Source: Pseudomonadota bacterium
GTDB lineage: Bacteria; Pseudomonadota; Gammaproteobacteria; UBA5335
Direction of reading: 5' to 3'
NCBI GenBank assembly: GCA_002862965.1
Contig: PKCW01000255.1
Location: forward strand, 1 to 17,322
DNA length: 17,322 nucleotides
The position numbers were made by a program, and so were the translations under genes. This document shows, one piece after another, positions 1 through 8,657 of this stretch. The number at the start of each line of letters is the position of its first letter. Positions within the stretch are counted from its first letter, which is position 1. A model generated the notes under the pieces. That model worked only from the letters and a program-made list of their open reading frames with translations, was not told where the DNA came from and did not search any database.

Positions 1-1761
1 GCGCACGAGGTCCCCGATCTGCCTCATCTTTTCTTCCACGAGGTCGAGGCGCGTTCCGGGCCGCATCTCGAATTCGACGCGCACCTCGCTTTCATCCGAG
101 GGCGGCATGAACTCGGTGCCGATGAGCGGAACCAGCAGGCAGGAGGCGAGCACTGCGCCGCCGGCGAGCGCCAGCGTCCGCCACGGGTGATCCAGACAGG
201 GCGCCAGCGAGGTCTTGTAGCGGTTTTCCATTCGCACGATGAAATCGCCCAGCACCTTGCCGATGCCGTGCACCTGCTCCCCGAGGCTGACTTCGCGCTG
301 CAGCAGCTTGGCGGCCAGCATGGGGGTGAAGGTGAGGGCCACGATCAGGGCCGCGAGATTGGAAAACGCCACCACCCAGCCCAACTGGCCGAACATCTCA
401 CCGGCGATGCCCTGGGCGAAGATCAGCGGCAGGAACACCACCATGGAGGTGAACGCGCCACCGGTCACGGCCAGAGCGATCTGGCCCGCGCCCTCGATGG
501 CCGAGTTCATCGGATCGAGGCCTTCTTCCTCGCGCTTGCGGGTGATGTTCTCCAGCACGGCGATGGCACTGTCGACGACCATGCCGATGCCGAGGGCGAG
601 CGCGCCCAGGGTCATCATGTTGATGGTGTAGCCGGCGAAGTACATGAGAACGAAGGTCACCAGCATGGAGATGGGCATGGCGGTCCCGACGAGTATCGCG
701 GCCCGCAGGTTGCGCAGGAAAAACAGCAGGATAAGGAAGGCAAGGATGGATCCCTGCCAGAGCGAATCGGTGAGGTTGTCGATGGCAAGCTGGATGTAGT
801 GGCCGGTGTTGACCACGGTGACGAAGGAGAGCTGGGGAAAATCACGGCGGATCTTTTCCATTTCCGCCTCGACGCGCTTGGTCACCTCCACCGTGTTGTA
901 GCCCGACTGCTTGCGCACCATGAGCTGGACACCCGGCACGCCGTTCACCAGCGCCTTGCGCTCGATCCTGGCCGTGGTGTCGACCACATCGGCGATCTGG
1001 TAGAGATAGATCGGCCCGCCGCGATTGGCGACGAGCGTGCCGCGGATGTCGTCGAGGCTGTGGAAACGGCCCGGCACCTGGATGCGGATACTGCTGGCCC
1101 CCTGGTCGATGCTGCCGGCCGGCAGGGTCACGTTGGCCGTGCGCAGGGCCTGGACCACCTCGTCCAGTCCGAGGCGCAGCGCCCGGATCTTGTCGGGATG
1201 AATCTGAACCTGGATCTCCCGCTCCAGCCCGCCCCAGATGTTCAGCGCCGCCACGCCTTCCAGCCGTTCGATGCGGAACTTGATCTGTTCGTCGATCAGT
1301 TTGCGCAGCGTCAGCGCATCGAGCTGGCTGCCCACGCCCAGAATCATGACCGGGAAGGCGTTGGTGTCGAACTTGAGCATGATGGGCTGATCGGCGTCGG
1401 TCGGCAGGAAGTCGCGTATGCGATCGAAGCCGTCACGGATGTTGTTGGCGGCGCCGTCGAGATAGGTGCCCCAGACGAAGCTGACGCGGATGACGCTCTG
1501 TCCCTCGCGGGAGGTCGAGGACAGCGTCTCGACACCGGGGATGGTGGCGAGCACCTCTTCCAGCGGCTTGGTGATCAGTTCCTCGATTTCCTCGGGACTG
1601 GCGTTTTCATAGGTGGTGATGACGGTGAGGGTCGGCAGGCTCAGTTCGGGCATCAGGTCGATGCTGGTGCGCATCAGGGTGAAGCCGCCCAGCAGCACCA
1701 TGATCAGCATGAGCATGGCCGTGAAGACCGGGTGGGTGACGGTGAAACGAGGCAAGTTCAT
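1..1761 (-). CDS. RND-family efflux permease, C-terminal part beyond the window
   Basis: Inner-membrane proton-driven export pump of the AcrB/MexB-like RND superfamily. The 587 visible residues run from an ATG at 1761 to the window edge, about 55-60% of the usual ~1030. TM1 lies at residues ~11-31, followed by a long periplasmic porter region (~32-330). A cluster of membrane segments starts at ~335, and a fresh TM at ~528-548 begins the second half. The TM4 motif GMVVDSAIAVLEN (393-405) carries one Asp of the AcrB-type Asp-Asp proton relay (D397), with Ser in place of the second, a variation I believe occurs in other RND pumps. An AGGA Shine-Dalgarno lies 8 nt before the ATG. The membrane-fusion partner ends 57 nt upstream, so the two are probably co-transcribed. 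Substrate cannot be told from sequence; the family includes drug, solvent and metal pumps. An outer-membrane channel gene, if linked, lies outside the window. Confidence 0.95.
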   Translation of the reverse strand, partial: MNLPRFTVTHPVFTAMLMLIMVLLGGFTLMRTSIDLMPELSLPTLTVITTYENASPEEIEELITKPLEEVLATIPGVETLSSTSREGQSVIRVSFVWGTYLDGAANNIRDGFDRIRDFLPTDADQPIMLKFDTNAFPVMILGVGSQLDALTLRKLIDEQIKFRIERLEGVAALNIWGGLEREIQVQIHPDKIRALRLGLDEVVQALRTANVTLPAGSIDQGASSIRIQVPGRFHSLDDIRGTLVANRGGPIYLYQIADVVDTTARIERKALVNGVPGVQLMVRKQSGYNTVEVTKRVEAEMEKIRRDFPQLSFVTVVNTGHYIQLAIDNLTDSLWQGSILAFLILLFFLRNLRAAILVGTAMPISMLVTFVLMYFAGYTINMMTLGALALGIGMVVDSAIAVLENITRKREEEGLDPMNSAIEGAGQIALAVTGGAFTSMVVFLPLIFAQGIAGEMFGQLGWVVAFSNLAALIVALTFTPMLAAKLLQREVSLGEQVHGIGKVLGDFIVRMENRYKTSLAPCLDHPWRTLALAGGAVLASCLLVPLIGTEFMPPSDESEVRVEFEMRPGTRLDLVEEKMRQIGDLVR

Positions 1762-1818
1762 CGGTGCAGTCCTGTGCGTCCTGAAGGCGGCTGGGGTTCG
1801 AAATCGACCGCCCCGGCC

Positions 1819-2997
1819 TTATCCCGCCTCGTTCCGTGTATGCGTGACCTCGATGATCGAACCTTCGTCCCGCAGCAGATGCAGCCCCAGGGTGGCCACC
1901 TCGCCCTTGAGGGCAGGCTCGAGGATCTGGACCAGATTGCCGTCGCGGAGCCCGGTCGTGACGGGGACGAAGCGGGCCATCAGGCGACCGTCCTCTTGGT
2001 TCTGCACCGCGAAGACCCCGGTGCGCCCGCGGCGCTCGATCAAGGCCTCGGTCGGCACGGCCACCGCATTCGGGGCGCGGTCGAACAGGATCTTGGCGCG
2101 ACCGAACATGCCGGGCTTGAGGTCGCCGTTCTCGTTGGGAATCCGGACTTCCAGCAAGGCCTGGCGGGACAGCTCGTTGAATTGCGGCGATATGCGGGCA
2201 ATCGTCCCGGCGAATTCCCGGTCGGGGTGCGCAGCCGTGGTGAGGGTCACCGCTTGGCCGATCTGCAAGCGGCCATAATCGCGCTCCGTGACGTTCATCT
2301 GGGCCACGATGGGGTGCAGTCCCAGCACCTGGACCACGGGCTCGCTGGGACGCAGCAGGGCGCCCTGATCGACGAAGCGCTGGCCGACGACGCGCTGGGT
2401 GTCGGCATCCGGCCAGTCCGCGTAGATCTTGGTGTAGGACAGCTTGAGTTCGGCGGCATTGAGCCCGGCGCGGGCCTGCTCCAGTTGCGCCTTGGCCACG
2501 CTGAGGCGGGCGCGGCTGGCGGTGACGCGGGTCAGCGCCGCGTCGTACTCGGCCTCCGAGGCGATCTTGCGTTCCAAAAGCTGCTGGCTGCGCTGGAAAT
2601 CCCGCTCGGCCACCTGGGCCGAGGCCGTGGCCTCGGTCAACTGGGCTTGCGCAACGGTCAGCTGGGCGCGGATGCGGAGCACTTCCTGGGCGATCTCGTC
2701 GTCTTCGATCTCGGCGATGAGTTGCCCTTTCGTGACCGTGTCGCCCGGGCCCACGGTGAGCTTGAGCAGCAGTCCGCCCACTTTCGGCGTGATCAGGAAT
2801 TGCGCGTTGGGGCGCAATGTGCCGTTGAAATACCGGTAGTCGTTGAGATCGAGCACACGCACGGGGGCGACTTCAACGGCCACCGCATCCGAGACAGCAG
2901 GTTTTTCATCGGTCGAGAAGAACAGGCGTTGCAGCACGACTGCCGTCAGCAGCAGGCCAAAACCGATCGAGAGCGCGCGCGCAAGGCCTTTCGGCAT
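1819..2997 (-). CDS. RND efflux periplasmic adaptor (membrane-fusion protein, HlyD/AcrA type)
   Basis: Periplasmic adaptor linking the RND pump downstream to an outer-membrane channel. The 392 residues begin with a short basic stretch and one hydrophobic anchor (~8-27) with no lipobox Cys, so it is probably held by an N-terminal membrane helix. A barrel-sandwich/lipoyl-like half follows (~60-98, with KVGGLLLKLTVGPGDTV). Next comes an Ala/Gln/Glu-rich alpha-hairpin (~100-190), the second lipoyl half, and a beta-barrel with the typical LKPGMFGRAKI segment. Length is normal for the family. AGGAAGG stands about 6 nt before the ATG, which supports this start. It is the first gene of the efflux operon; a promoter-like AT-rich stretch lies just upstream. 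Confidence 0.93.
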   Translation of the reverse strand: MPKGLARALSIGFGLLLTAVVLQRLFFSTDEKPAVSDAVAVEVAPVRVLDLNDYRYFNGTLRPNAQFLITPKVGGLLLKLTVGPGDTVTKGQLIAEIEDDEIAQEVLRIRAQLTVAQAQLTEATASAQVAERDFQRSQQLLERKIASEAEYDAALTRVTASRARLSVAKAQLEQARAGLNAAELKLSYTKIYADWPDADTQRVVGQRFVDQGALLRPSEPVVQVLGLHPIVAQMNVTERDYGRLQIGQAVTLTTAAHPDREFAGTIARISPQFNELSRQALLEVRIPNENGDLKPGMFGRAKILFDRAPNAVAVPTEALIERRGRTGVFAVQNQEDGRLMARFVPVTTGLRDGNLVQILEPALKGEVATLGLHLLRDEGSIIEVTHTRNEAG

Positions 2998-3042
2998 GAC
3001 ATCCTTCCTTGGAATTCAGAGGCTTCAAGAGTCCTGAAACCT

Positions 3043-3066
3043 ACTATAGTCCAAGGCCGATGACAA
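3043..3066 (-). promoter_or_regulatory. Possible promoter of the efflux operon
   Basis: On the minus strand a TTGTCA box (3061-3066) and a TATAGT box (3043-3048) stand out in otherwise GC-rich DNA, 46-69 nt before the adaptor ATG. The spacing between them is only 12 nt, so they are not a standard sigma-70 pair. TTGTCA could instead pair at 17 nt with TAGGTT. TATAGT sits inside the palindrome ACTATAGT, which a repressor could use. The rest of the 170-bp gap (2998-3166) shows no gene; a GC-rich dyad near 3124-3142 has no T-tract. Confidence 0.3.
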
Positions 3067-3166
3067 TCGCTGCGGGGCCTGCGCTGCGTTCCAGGGCAGG
3101 ATGCACGCGTGGTGACTGAACCATGGGCGGCCGTCGGCTGCCCGCATGAGGAGATCGTCCCTGCGG

Positions 3167-3676
3167 TCAGCTCGCAGCGGGACGCGGCCGTGACCGGCGG
3201 TCTTCCCAATGCTCGATGGCCTGAACGGCCTGTCCGGCGGCTGCCGTGAGCGCCGCGTCTGCGCGGGCCGGGTCAGGTCCCTGCAAGGCCTGCCACGCGG
3301 TCTCCGTCAATGCCGTGGCCGCTGGCAGGACATGATCCCGCTGCAGCAGGGCGTGACCGGCCTGCAGCGCTTGCAGACAGGTCAGGCAGGCGGATTCTTC
3401 CAGCTCTGCGAGCGTCAGCGCCATGCGGCAGGCACCGAGCGGCGCCAGGGACAGCGTGGCCCAGGATGATCGGTCGCTCGAGCCGTCGCTGCTCACCCAA
3501 TACCATTCCGTGAGGCCATGGACGAGGTGGAGGAGGGCCAGCATCACCGGCAGGTCGTCGAAGAGCTGGCGATGACCGCGCTGGGCCGCGACCTCGGCGC
3601 TGACCTTGAGGGGCAGGGCCACCAGCCGGGCGTACTCCCGTTCGGACAAGCCGATGATGTCTCTAGGTTCGGGCAC
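3167..3676 (-). CDS. Hypothetical protein, 169 residues, paired with DUF2863 gene
   Basis: I do not recognise this protein. It reads from a GTG at 3676 with no strong Shine-Dalgarno. It starts 17 nt after the stop of the DUF2863 gene, which suggests translation coupled to that gene. The sequence is Ala/Leu-rich and looks mostly helical, with a Trp/Tyr patch near residues 58-60 (EWYW). Cys81, Cys97 and Cys100 are too dispersed for an obvious metal site. It has no signal peptide or membrane segment, so it is probably cytoplasmic. The C-terminus is basic (RRSRPRP). The case for a real gene is its tight spacing and uniform reading frame; GC-rich shadow frames oppose it, so moderate doubt remains. 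Confidence 0.65.
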   Translation of the reverse strand: MPEPRDIIGLSEREYARLVALPLKVSAEVAAQRGHRQLFDDLPVMLALLHLVHGLTEWYWVSSDGSSDRSSWATLSLAPLGACRMALTLAELEESACLTCLQALQAGHALLQRDHVLPAATALTETAWQALQGPDPARADAALTAAAGQAVQAIEHWEDRRSRPRPAAS

Positions 3677-3693
3677 GGCGTGACGCTCTGGGA

Positions 3694-4860
3694 TCAGTGC
3701 AGGTGCCGGGACATCGGCATGGGTTCATCGGGCGTTTCGGTATGGGTCAGCTCGCCATCGGGTCCGGGAAACAAGGGCGCTCCGCAATCCTCGCACTCCC
3801 CGAGCCCGAACCGTTCGTCGAGCACCGTCACCGCGAGCACGCCCGCCTGGGCGAGTTCGTCCAGAATCCGCCGCGGGACATCGGTGGCGTCTTCTTCCCC
3901 TTCGAGGACACCCCAGACCGCGCCTTGCAGGACCTGAGGCTGTCCGGCGCGCAGCAGGGCGATCCGATATTCGGCGAGCACCGCATTGTCGTAGCACGCG
4001 GCGAGAATGGCCTGAATGTTTTCGGGCGGGACGTCGTACTGCGTCTGCAACTGCGCGATGCACGCCCGCAGCGTGAACGGGCGGCCCAGATCATCGACCC
4101 GGCGCAGGACCGAGTAATAGGCGTCCGGCACCAGCGGTTCTGTGGCGCAGTTGGGCAGAAGGCCGGAAAACACCGGGCGGGCCGCATCCTTCCACGACTC
4201 CTCGACGGACTCGCGGGTGCGCCCGGCCTGATGCCATCGGAACAGGGCGCCGTCGGTCGGGCGCGCCTGAATGAAGGCGAGCACATAGCGCGGGTCGGCG
4301 AGATAGGGGCGCGTCGCGGGCAGTTCGTCGCTGCGGATGGTCAGGATCGTCTCGCCCCGCGCCAGCCGTTCCTGCAACTGTTTCGCCAATTCGAACGTCC
4401 CACAGAAGCCGACGGGCAACTGGTCGGGTCCGAACAGGTAGTCGGCGAGGATCACCGCGCTGCCGTCGCTGGCGATTGCGTGGGTGATCAGCGCATGCAC
4501 GTCGTGGCATTGGGCGGCGCTGAGGTTGCGGCTCGGGATCTGGTAGCGCGACCAGGCCAGGACGGGCAGCGCGACCAACAGGCCGGCCTCGCCACCGGTC
4601 GCTTCGGACTCGATCACATCCGACAGCACCTCGTAGGCGTTCGGGCTTGCCGCATCGGCGCCGTCGAGCGCGTCGCCGAGCAGCGCTTCGCGCCCTTCGG
4701 CCAGCAGGCGACGCACCAGGGGTCGCAGCCGCGATTGATAGTAGCGGTCTTCCTGCGCGCAACCCGAGCGGCCGAGCCCTGCGGCCAGTTCGATCAGTTC
4801 GTCGGTTCCACGCCGGCCTTGCTGCGCGCTGCCGCGCGTTCGTCTCGTTGACACTCTCAA
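3694..4860 (-). CDS. DUF2863 family protein
   Basis: A 388-residue protein that I assign to the proteobacterial DUF2863 family, whose function is unknown. Recognisable features are an N-terminal helical part with the pattern SGCAQEDRYYQSRL (32-45), then a VLAWSRYQIPS segment (~102-112) and DYLFGPDQLPVGFCGTFEL (~139-157). The C-terminal region carries a small CxxC (GECEDCGAP) that might bind metal. No signal peptide or membrane helix is visible. The longest reading starts at a TTG at 4860; a GTG six nt further in (4854) with GGGG upstream is an equally good start. It leads a two-gene unit with the hypothetical gene after it and begins 67 nt after the stop of the transglutaminase/DUF2126 gene. 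Confidence 0.82.
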   Translation of the reverse strand: MRVSTRRTRGSAQQGRRGTDELIELAAGLGRSGCAQEDRYYQSRLRPLVRRLLAEGREALLGDALDGADAASPNAYEVLSDVIESEATGGEAGLLVALPVLAWSRYQIPSRNLSAAQCHDVHALITHAIASDGSAVILADYLFGPDQLPVGFCGTFELAKQLQERLARGETILTIRSDELPATRPYLADPRYVLAFIQARPTDGALFRWHQAGRTRESVEESWKDAARPVFSGLLPNCATEPLVPDAYYSVLRRVDDLGRPFTLRACIAQLQTQYDVPPENIQAILAACYDNAVLAEYRIALLRAGQPQVLQGAVWGVLEGEEDATDVPRRILDELAQAGVLAVTVLDERFGLGECEDCGAPLFPGPDGELTHTETPDEPMPMSRHLH

Positions 4861-4927
4861 CCCCGAATCCGGCCGAATGCCGGGCAGGGGGATAGTCTAC
4901 TCCACCCCGTGCGCCGCCGCGGCTCGC

Positions 4928-7900
4928 TCAGCGCGTCCAGTGGGAGCGACGACGCAGGTCGAGGGTGTGGGGATACTCGCGGTTGGTTTCCTCGGGGGGC
5001 GGTTGCATCGGGCCCAGGGGATGGCCTTCGGGCAGGAAATGGGCAAGCCGCGCGATGTCGGGCGGTACTTCCAGGGCCCCTGGCGTGTGACCGAATCCCC
5101 AGAAGCGGCTGACCCGGCGTGTCTCGGCGGCGTAGGCATTGATGGGGTACACATCGTAGCTGCGTCCGCCCGGATGGGCCACATGATAGGTGCAGCCGCC
5201 GATGGAGCGCCCGTTCCAGGTGTCGACGATGTCGAACACCAGCGGTGAATGAGAGCCGATGGTGGGATGCAGTGCCGACGGCGGCTGCCAGGCGCGGTAG
5301 CGCACCCCCGCAACGTATTCGCCATGCGTGCCGGTGTTGTGCAAGGGCACGCGGCGGCCATTGCAGGCGATGACGTAGCGGGCATCGGTGAGACCGGTCA
5401 GCCGCACCTGCAGGCGCTCCACCGAGGAGTCCACGAATCGCGCCGTACCGAGATTGGTCGATTCCTCGCCCAGCACATGCCAGGGCTCCAGCGCGGCGCG
5501 CAACTCCAGATGGATGTCGTCGACCCGCACTTCGCCGTAGTGCGGGAAACGGAATTCCAGGAACGGCGCCAGCCAGTCGGGGTGGAACGGGAAGCCGGCC
5601 TCGCGCATGAAGCGCACGACGTCCTGCATGTCCTGCCAGATGAAGTGGGGCAGCATGAAGCGGTCGTGGAGCGAGGTTCCCCAGCGCACCAGATCGTGCC
5701 GGTACGGGCGTTGCCAGAAATGCGCCACGAGGGTGCGCAGGAGCAGCATCTGCACCAGACTCATGCGAGCATGCGGCGGCATCTCGAAGGCCCGCAGTTC
5801 GACCAGTCCGAGCCGGCCGCGCTGGCTGTCCGGCGAATAGAGCTTGTCGATGCAGAATTCCGCCCGATGCGTGTTTCCGGTGAGATCGACGAGCAGATTG
5901 CGCAGCAGGCGGTCGACCAGCCAAGGTTGGGGGACTTCGCCCTGCGGCATTTCCTTGAAGGCGATATCGAGTTCGTACAGGCTTTCGACGCGTGCCTCGT
6001 CCACCCGCGGCGCTTGGCTGGTCGGGCCGATGAACAGGCCCGAGAAGAGGTAGCTCATTGCGGGATGGTGTTGCCAGAAGGTGATCAGACTGCGCAGCAG
6101 GTCGGGCCGGCGCAGGAAAGGGCTGTCGGCCGGCGTCGCGCCGCCCAGGGTGACGTGATTGCCGCCGCCCGTACCGGTGTGTCGGCCGTCGAGCATGAAT
6201 TTTTCGGTGCCAAGGCGCGTCTGCCGCGCTTCCTCGTAGAGCGTTTCGGTGATCTCGACCATTTCGTCCCAGCGCTCGGCAGGATGGACGTTGACCTCGA
6301 TGACGCCGGGGTCGGGCGTGATGTGCAGACGCTTGAGACGCCAGTCGTGCGGCGGCTCGTAACCTTCCAGCCGCACCGGAATGCCGAGTTGGGCCGCTGT
6401 CGCCTCGATGCAGCCGAGCAGGTCGAGATAGTGTTCCAGATAGCTGACCGGGGGCAGGAAGACGTGCAGGCAGCCGCCGCGCGGCTCCAGGCATAGGGCT
6501 GTGCGAAACACCTCGATCCAGCGGTTCGTCTGCGGAGCATCGGCCTGATCCATGGCGCTGATGGCCGGTGGCGCGGGGGTCCAACTGCTGTAATGCCGGG
6601 CGACTTCGCCTTGCAGCGCATCGAGCGGCGGGCGCGGTTCGAAGGGGCTCGGTTCAGGAACGACTTCTCGCCGTTCGCGCTGTTGCGCGCTCCAAGGCAG
6701 ACGATCCAGCGGCAAGCGCAATCCCATGGGCGAGTCGCCTGGCATCAGAAACATGGTGTCGCGCCGGAACGGCCAATGCACGCTCTGCCAGCGGCTCGCG
6801 CTGTAGTTCCACTGCAGCGGCAGGCAGTAGCCGACCGGCATGCCGAGCCCGCCGGCGAGGATCTGGCGCAGCCGGGCATGATCGGGATGTTGCTTGTCGT
6901 CCAGCTTCAGGACATCGAGATCGATCGGCAGGCTGTCGGATTTCCAGAGGTGATAGAGTGCATCCTCATAACCGGGCTGAACGTGCTCGGCGGCGACCCC
7001 CAACCGGCGGGCCAACTCGCGCCCGAAGCACAGGGCATCGTCGATGCTGCAACCGTAGTCCTTGTCATCTTCGGCCAGCAGTTCGGGGCGCCGCCAAAGC
7101 GGTTGCCCGTCGGTTCTCCAAAAGAGCGACAGCGCCCAGCGCGGCAGTTCCTCCCCCGGATACCACTTGCCTTGCCCGATCTGAAAGACGCCGCCGGGGG
7201 CGAAACGGTCACGCAGCCGGCGCAGCAGCACCCCGGCCCGCTCGCGCTTGTGTGGCCCGAGCGCGGCGGTATTCCATTGCGCCGATTCCATGTCGTCCAC
7301 GGACACGAAGGTGGGCTCGCCGCCCAGGGTCAGGCGCACATCTCCCGCCCGCAGCTGTTCATCCACGGCCCGCCCCAGCAGATTGATGGCCTGCCACTGG
7401 TCCTCCGTATACGGCTTGGTTACCCGCGGGTCTTCATGGATGCGCTGCACGGTATTGTGATGCTCGAAGGTCACCACGGTGTCGGAATCGCCCCAGAAGC
7501 TTCCCGAAACCGGGGCAGCGCTCACCGGATCGGGCGTGCAGGCGAGCGGGATGTGCCCCTCGCCCGCAAACAAACCCGAGGTGGGATCCAGACCGACCCA
7601 GCCGGCGCCAGGCACGTAGACCTCGCACCAGGCGTGCAGATCGGTGAAATCGGCCTCTGGGCCGGACGGGCCGTCCAGCGACTTCACATCCGCCGTGAGC
7701 TGGACGAGATAGCCCGACACGAAGCGTGCAGCCAGTCCCAGGTGACGCATGATCTGGACCAGCAACCAGGCCGAATCGCGGCAAGACCCGGTCGCCCTGC
7801 CCAGCGTTTCCTCGCAGGTCTGGACACCCGGCTCCATCCGGACCAGATAGCCGATGTCCCTTTGCAGGCGGCTGTTGAGCTCCACCAGAAAATCGACGAT

Positions 7901-8323
7901 GTGAGGCCGTTTGCCGCGATCGACACCGGCCAGCCACTTGCGCAACAGCGGCCCGTTCTCGACGACCTCCATGTAGGGCGTCAATTCCTTGCGCAACTGG
8001 CGATCGTAGGGGAAGGGGAAATGCTTGGCGTACTCCTCGACGAAAAAGTCGAAGGGGTTGATGACCACCATATCCGCGACGACGTCGACCTCGATGCCCA
8101 GGCTCTGGGATTCTTCCTGAAACACCACGCGCGCCAGAATGTTCCCGAAGGGATCCTGCTGCCAGTTGATGAAGTGTTTTTCCGGCGTGACCCGGAGGGA
8201 ATACGACAGGATGGGCGTCCGGCTGTGCACGGCCGGACGGAGCCTGATCACCTGCGGCGAGAGGGCGACCGGACGGTCATAGTGATATACGGTCTTATGG
8301 GTGAGCGCCACGCGCAGGGACAT
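4928..8323 (-). CDS. Transglutaminase-like / DUF2126 fusion protein
   Basis: A 1131-residue cytoplasmic-looking protein with no signal peptide. Residues ~3-85 match the bacterial transglutaminase N-terminal domain (LTHKTVYHYDRPV). Residues ~140-260 form a transglutaminase-like/papain-fold core. Its probable triad is Cys181 (GSCRDSAW), His230 (LHAWCEVY) and Asp246 (GWVGLDPTSG), all present. The remaining ~800 residues (from about 320, LTLGGEPTFVSVDD) are the DUF2126 region. Family context: such proteins accompany circularly permuted ATP-grasp and alpha-E proteins and are predicted to be peptidases or amide-bond enzymes; substrate unknown. I chose the ATG at 8323 because GGAGG lies 5 nt upstream. 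The frame stays open to 8449, but those 42 residues (ATG-less GTG/ATG choices) have poor initiation context and resemble no known domain. It diverges from the ATP-grasp/alpha-E pair. Confidence 0.93.
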   Translation of the reverse strand: MSLRVALTHKTVYHYDRPVALSPQVIRLRPAVHSRTPILSYSLRVTPEKHFINWQQDPFGNILARVVFQEESQSLGIEVDVVADMVVINPFDFFVEEYAKHFPFPYDRQLRKELTPYMEVVENGPLLRKWLAGVDRGKRPHIVDFLVELNSRLQRDIGYLVRMEPGVQTCEETLGRATGSCRDSAWLLVQIMRHLGLAARFVSGYLVQLTADVKSLDGPSGPEADFTDLHAWCEVYVPGAGWVGLDPTSGLFAGEGHIPLACTPDPVSAAPVSGSFWGDSDTVVTFEHHNTVQRIHEDPRVTKPYTEDQWQAINLLGRAVDEQLRAGDVRLTLGGEPTFVSVDDMESAQWNTAALGPHKRERAGVLLRRLRDRFAPGGVFQIGQGKWYPGEELPRWALSLFWRTDGQPLWRRPELLAEDDKDYGCSIDDALCFGRELARRLGVAAEHVQPGYEDALYHLWKSDSLPIDLDVLKLDDKQHPDHARLRQILAGGLGMPVGYCLPLQWNYSASRWQSVHWPFRRDTMFLMPGDSPMGLRLPLDRLPWSAQQRERREVVPEPSPFEPRPPLDALQGEVARHYSSWTPAPPAISAMDQADAPQTNRWIEVFRTALCLEPRGGCLHVFLPPVSYLEHYLDLLGCIEATAAQLGIPVRLEGYEPPHDWRLKRLHITPDPGVIEVNVHPAERWDEMVEITETLYEEARQTRLGTEKFMLDGRHTGTGGGNHVTLGGATPADSPFLRRPDLLRSLITFWQHHPAMSYLFSGLFIGPTSQAPRVDEARVESLYELDIAFKEMPQGEVPQPWLVDRLLRNLLVDLTGNTHRAEFCIDKLYSPDSQRGRLGLVELRAFEMPPHARMSLVQMLLLRTLVAHFWQRPYRHDLVRWGTSLHDRFMLPHFIWQDMQDVVRFMREAGFPFHPDWLAPFLEFRFPHYGEVRVDDIHLELRAALEPWHVLGEESTNLGTARFVDSSVERLQVRLTGLTDARYVIACNGRRVPLHNTGTHGEYVAGVRYRAWQPPSALHPTIGSHSPLVFDIVDTWNGRSIGGCTYHVAHPGGRSYDVYPINAYAAETRRVSRFWGFGHTPGALEVPPDIARLAHFLPEGHPLGPMQPPPEETNREYPHTLDLRRRSHWTR

Positions 8324-8657
8324 TCGGGCCTCCAGAGGGACGACAGCAGTGGTTTGGACCGTGGCAGGGCGTCGGGACGATGCTTGCTTAGCGAGCATCA
8401 TGCCAGCCCGCAGGAATCCCGGCCATCGGCCCGTGTGGCGGGGTGTCAAGCGCGAGTGTGCACTGCGGCGGCCAGCGGTGCATCATCATGGTGCGCGAGG
8501 CGCGCCCTGTGCGGCGGCAAGGGGCGAGGCGCTCCAAAATGCAGCGCATCGCCCCCCATTCGGCTGCGGCGGCGCGCAACGCGACAGTGGGCGCGATTTT
8601 TGTAAGCGAAATTGACGTCCGAACCGAACGGCGTCCCCGACCCTTCATGGAGCCCGC
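8324..8657. other. Divergent intergenic region without a gene
   Basis: This 334-bp gap separates the divergent transglutaminase/DUF2126 and ATP-grasp genes and should hold promoters for both. Visible signals are a 21-bp dyad (8379-8399), a minus-strand CATGAT box overlapping its edge (8397-8402), a perfect minus-strand TTGACA (8444-8449) with no good -10 at normal spacing, and a T-run plus TTGACG (8596-8617) before the ATP-grasp gene. Frames open across it are short GC-rich shadows. No convincing small gene or RNA gene was seen. Confidence 0.6.
8379..8399. repeat. 21-bp imperfect palindrome, candidate operator
   Basis: The arms GATGCTTGCT and AGCGAGCATC flank a central T. Only one base pair of the ten is imperfect, and it would be a G-U wobble in RNA. 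It lies 56-76 nt upstream of the transglutaminase start and about 260 nt upstream of the ATP-grasp start. There is no T-tract after either arm, so a protein-binding operator is likelier than a terminator. Confidence 0.55.

Noticed and set aside
187..3063. 958-codon open frame on the plus strand opposite the efflux genes
   Set aside because: It is antisense to two clear families, is rich in His/Gln/Asp/Gly as GC-rich shadow frames are, and has no domain or Shine-Dalgarno.
8324..8449. 42-residue N-terminal extension of the DUF2126 protein
   Set aside because: The transglutaminase N-domain begins at MSLRV, which has a good GGAGG; the extension has none and contains the 21-bp dyad.
8444..8449. 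Perfect minus-strand TTGACA as the DUF2126 promoter
   Set aside because: No acceptable -10 box lies 16-18 nt downstream, so it was mentioned but not called.
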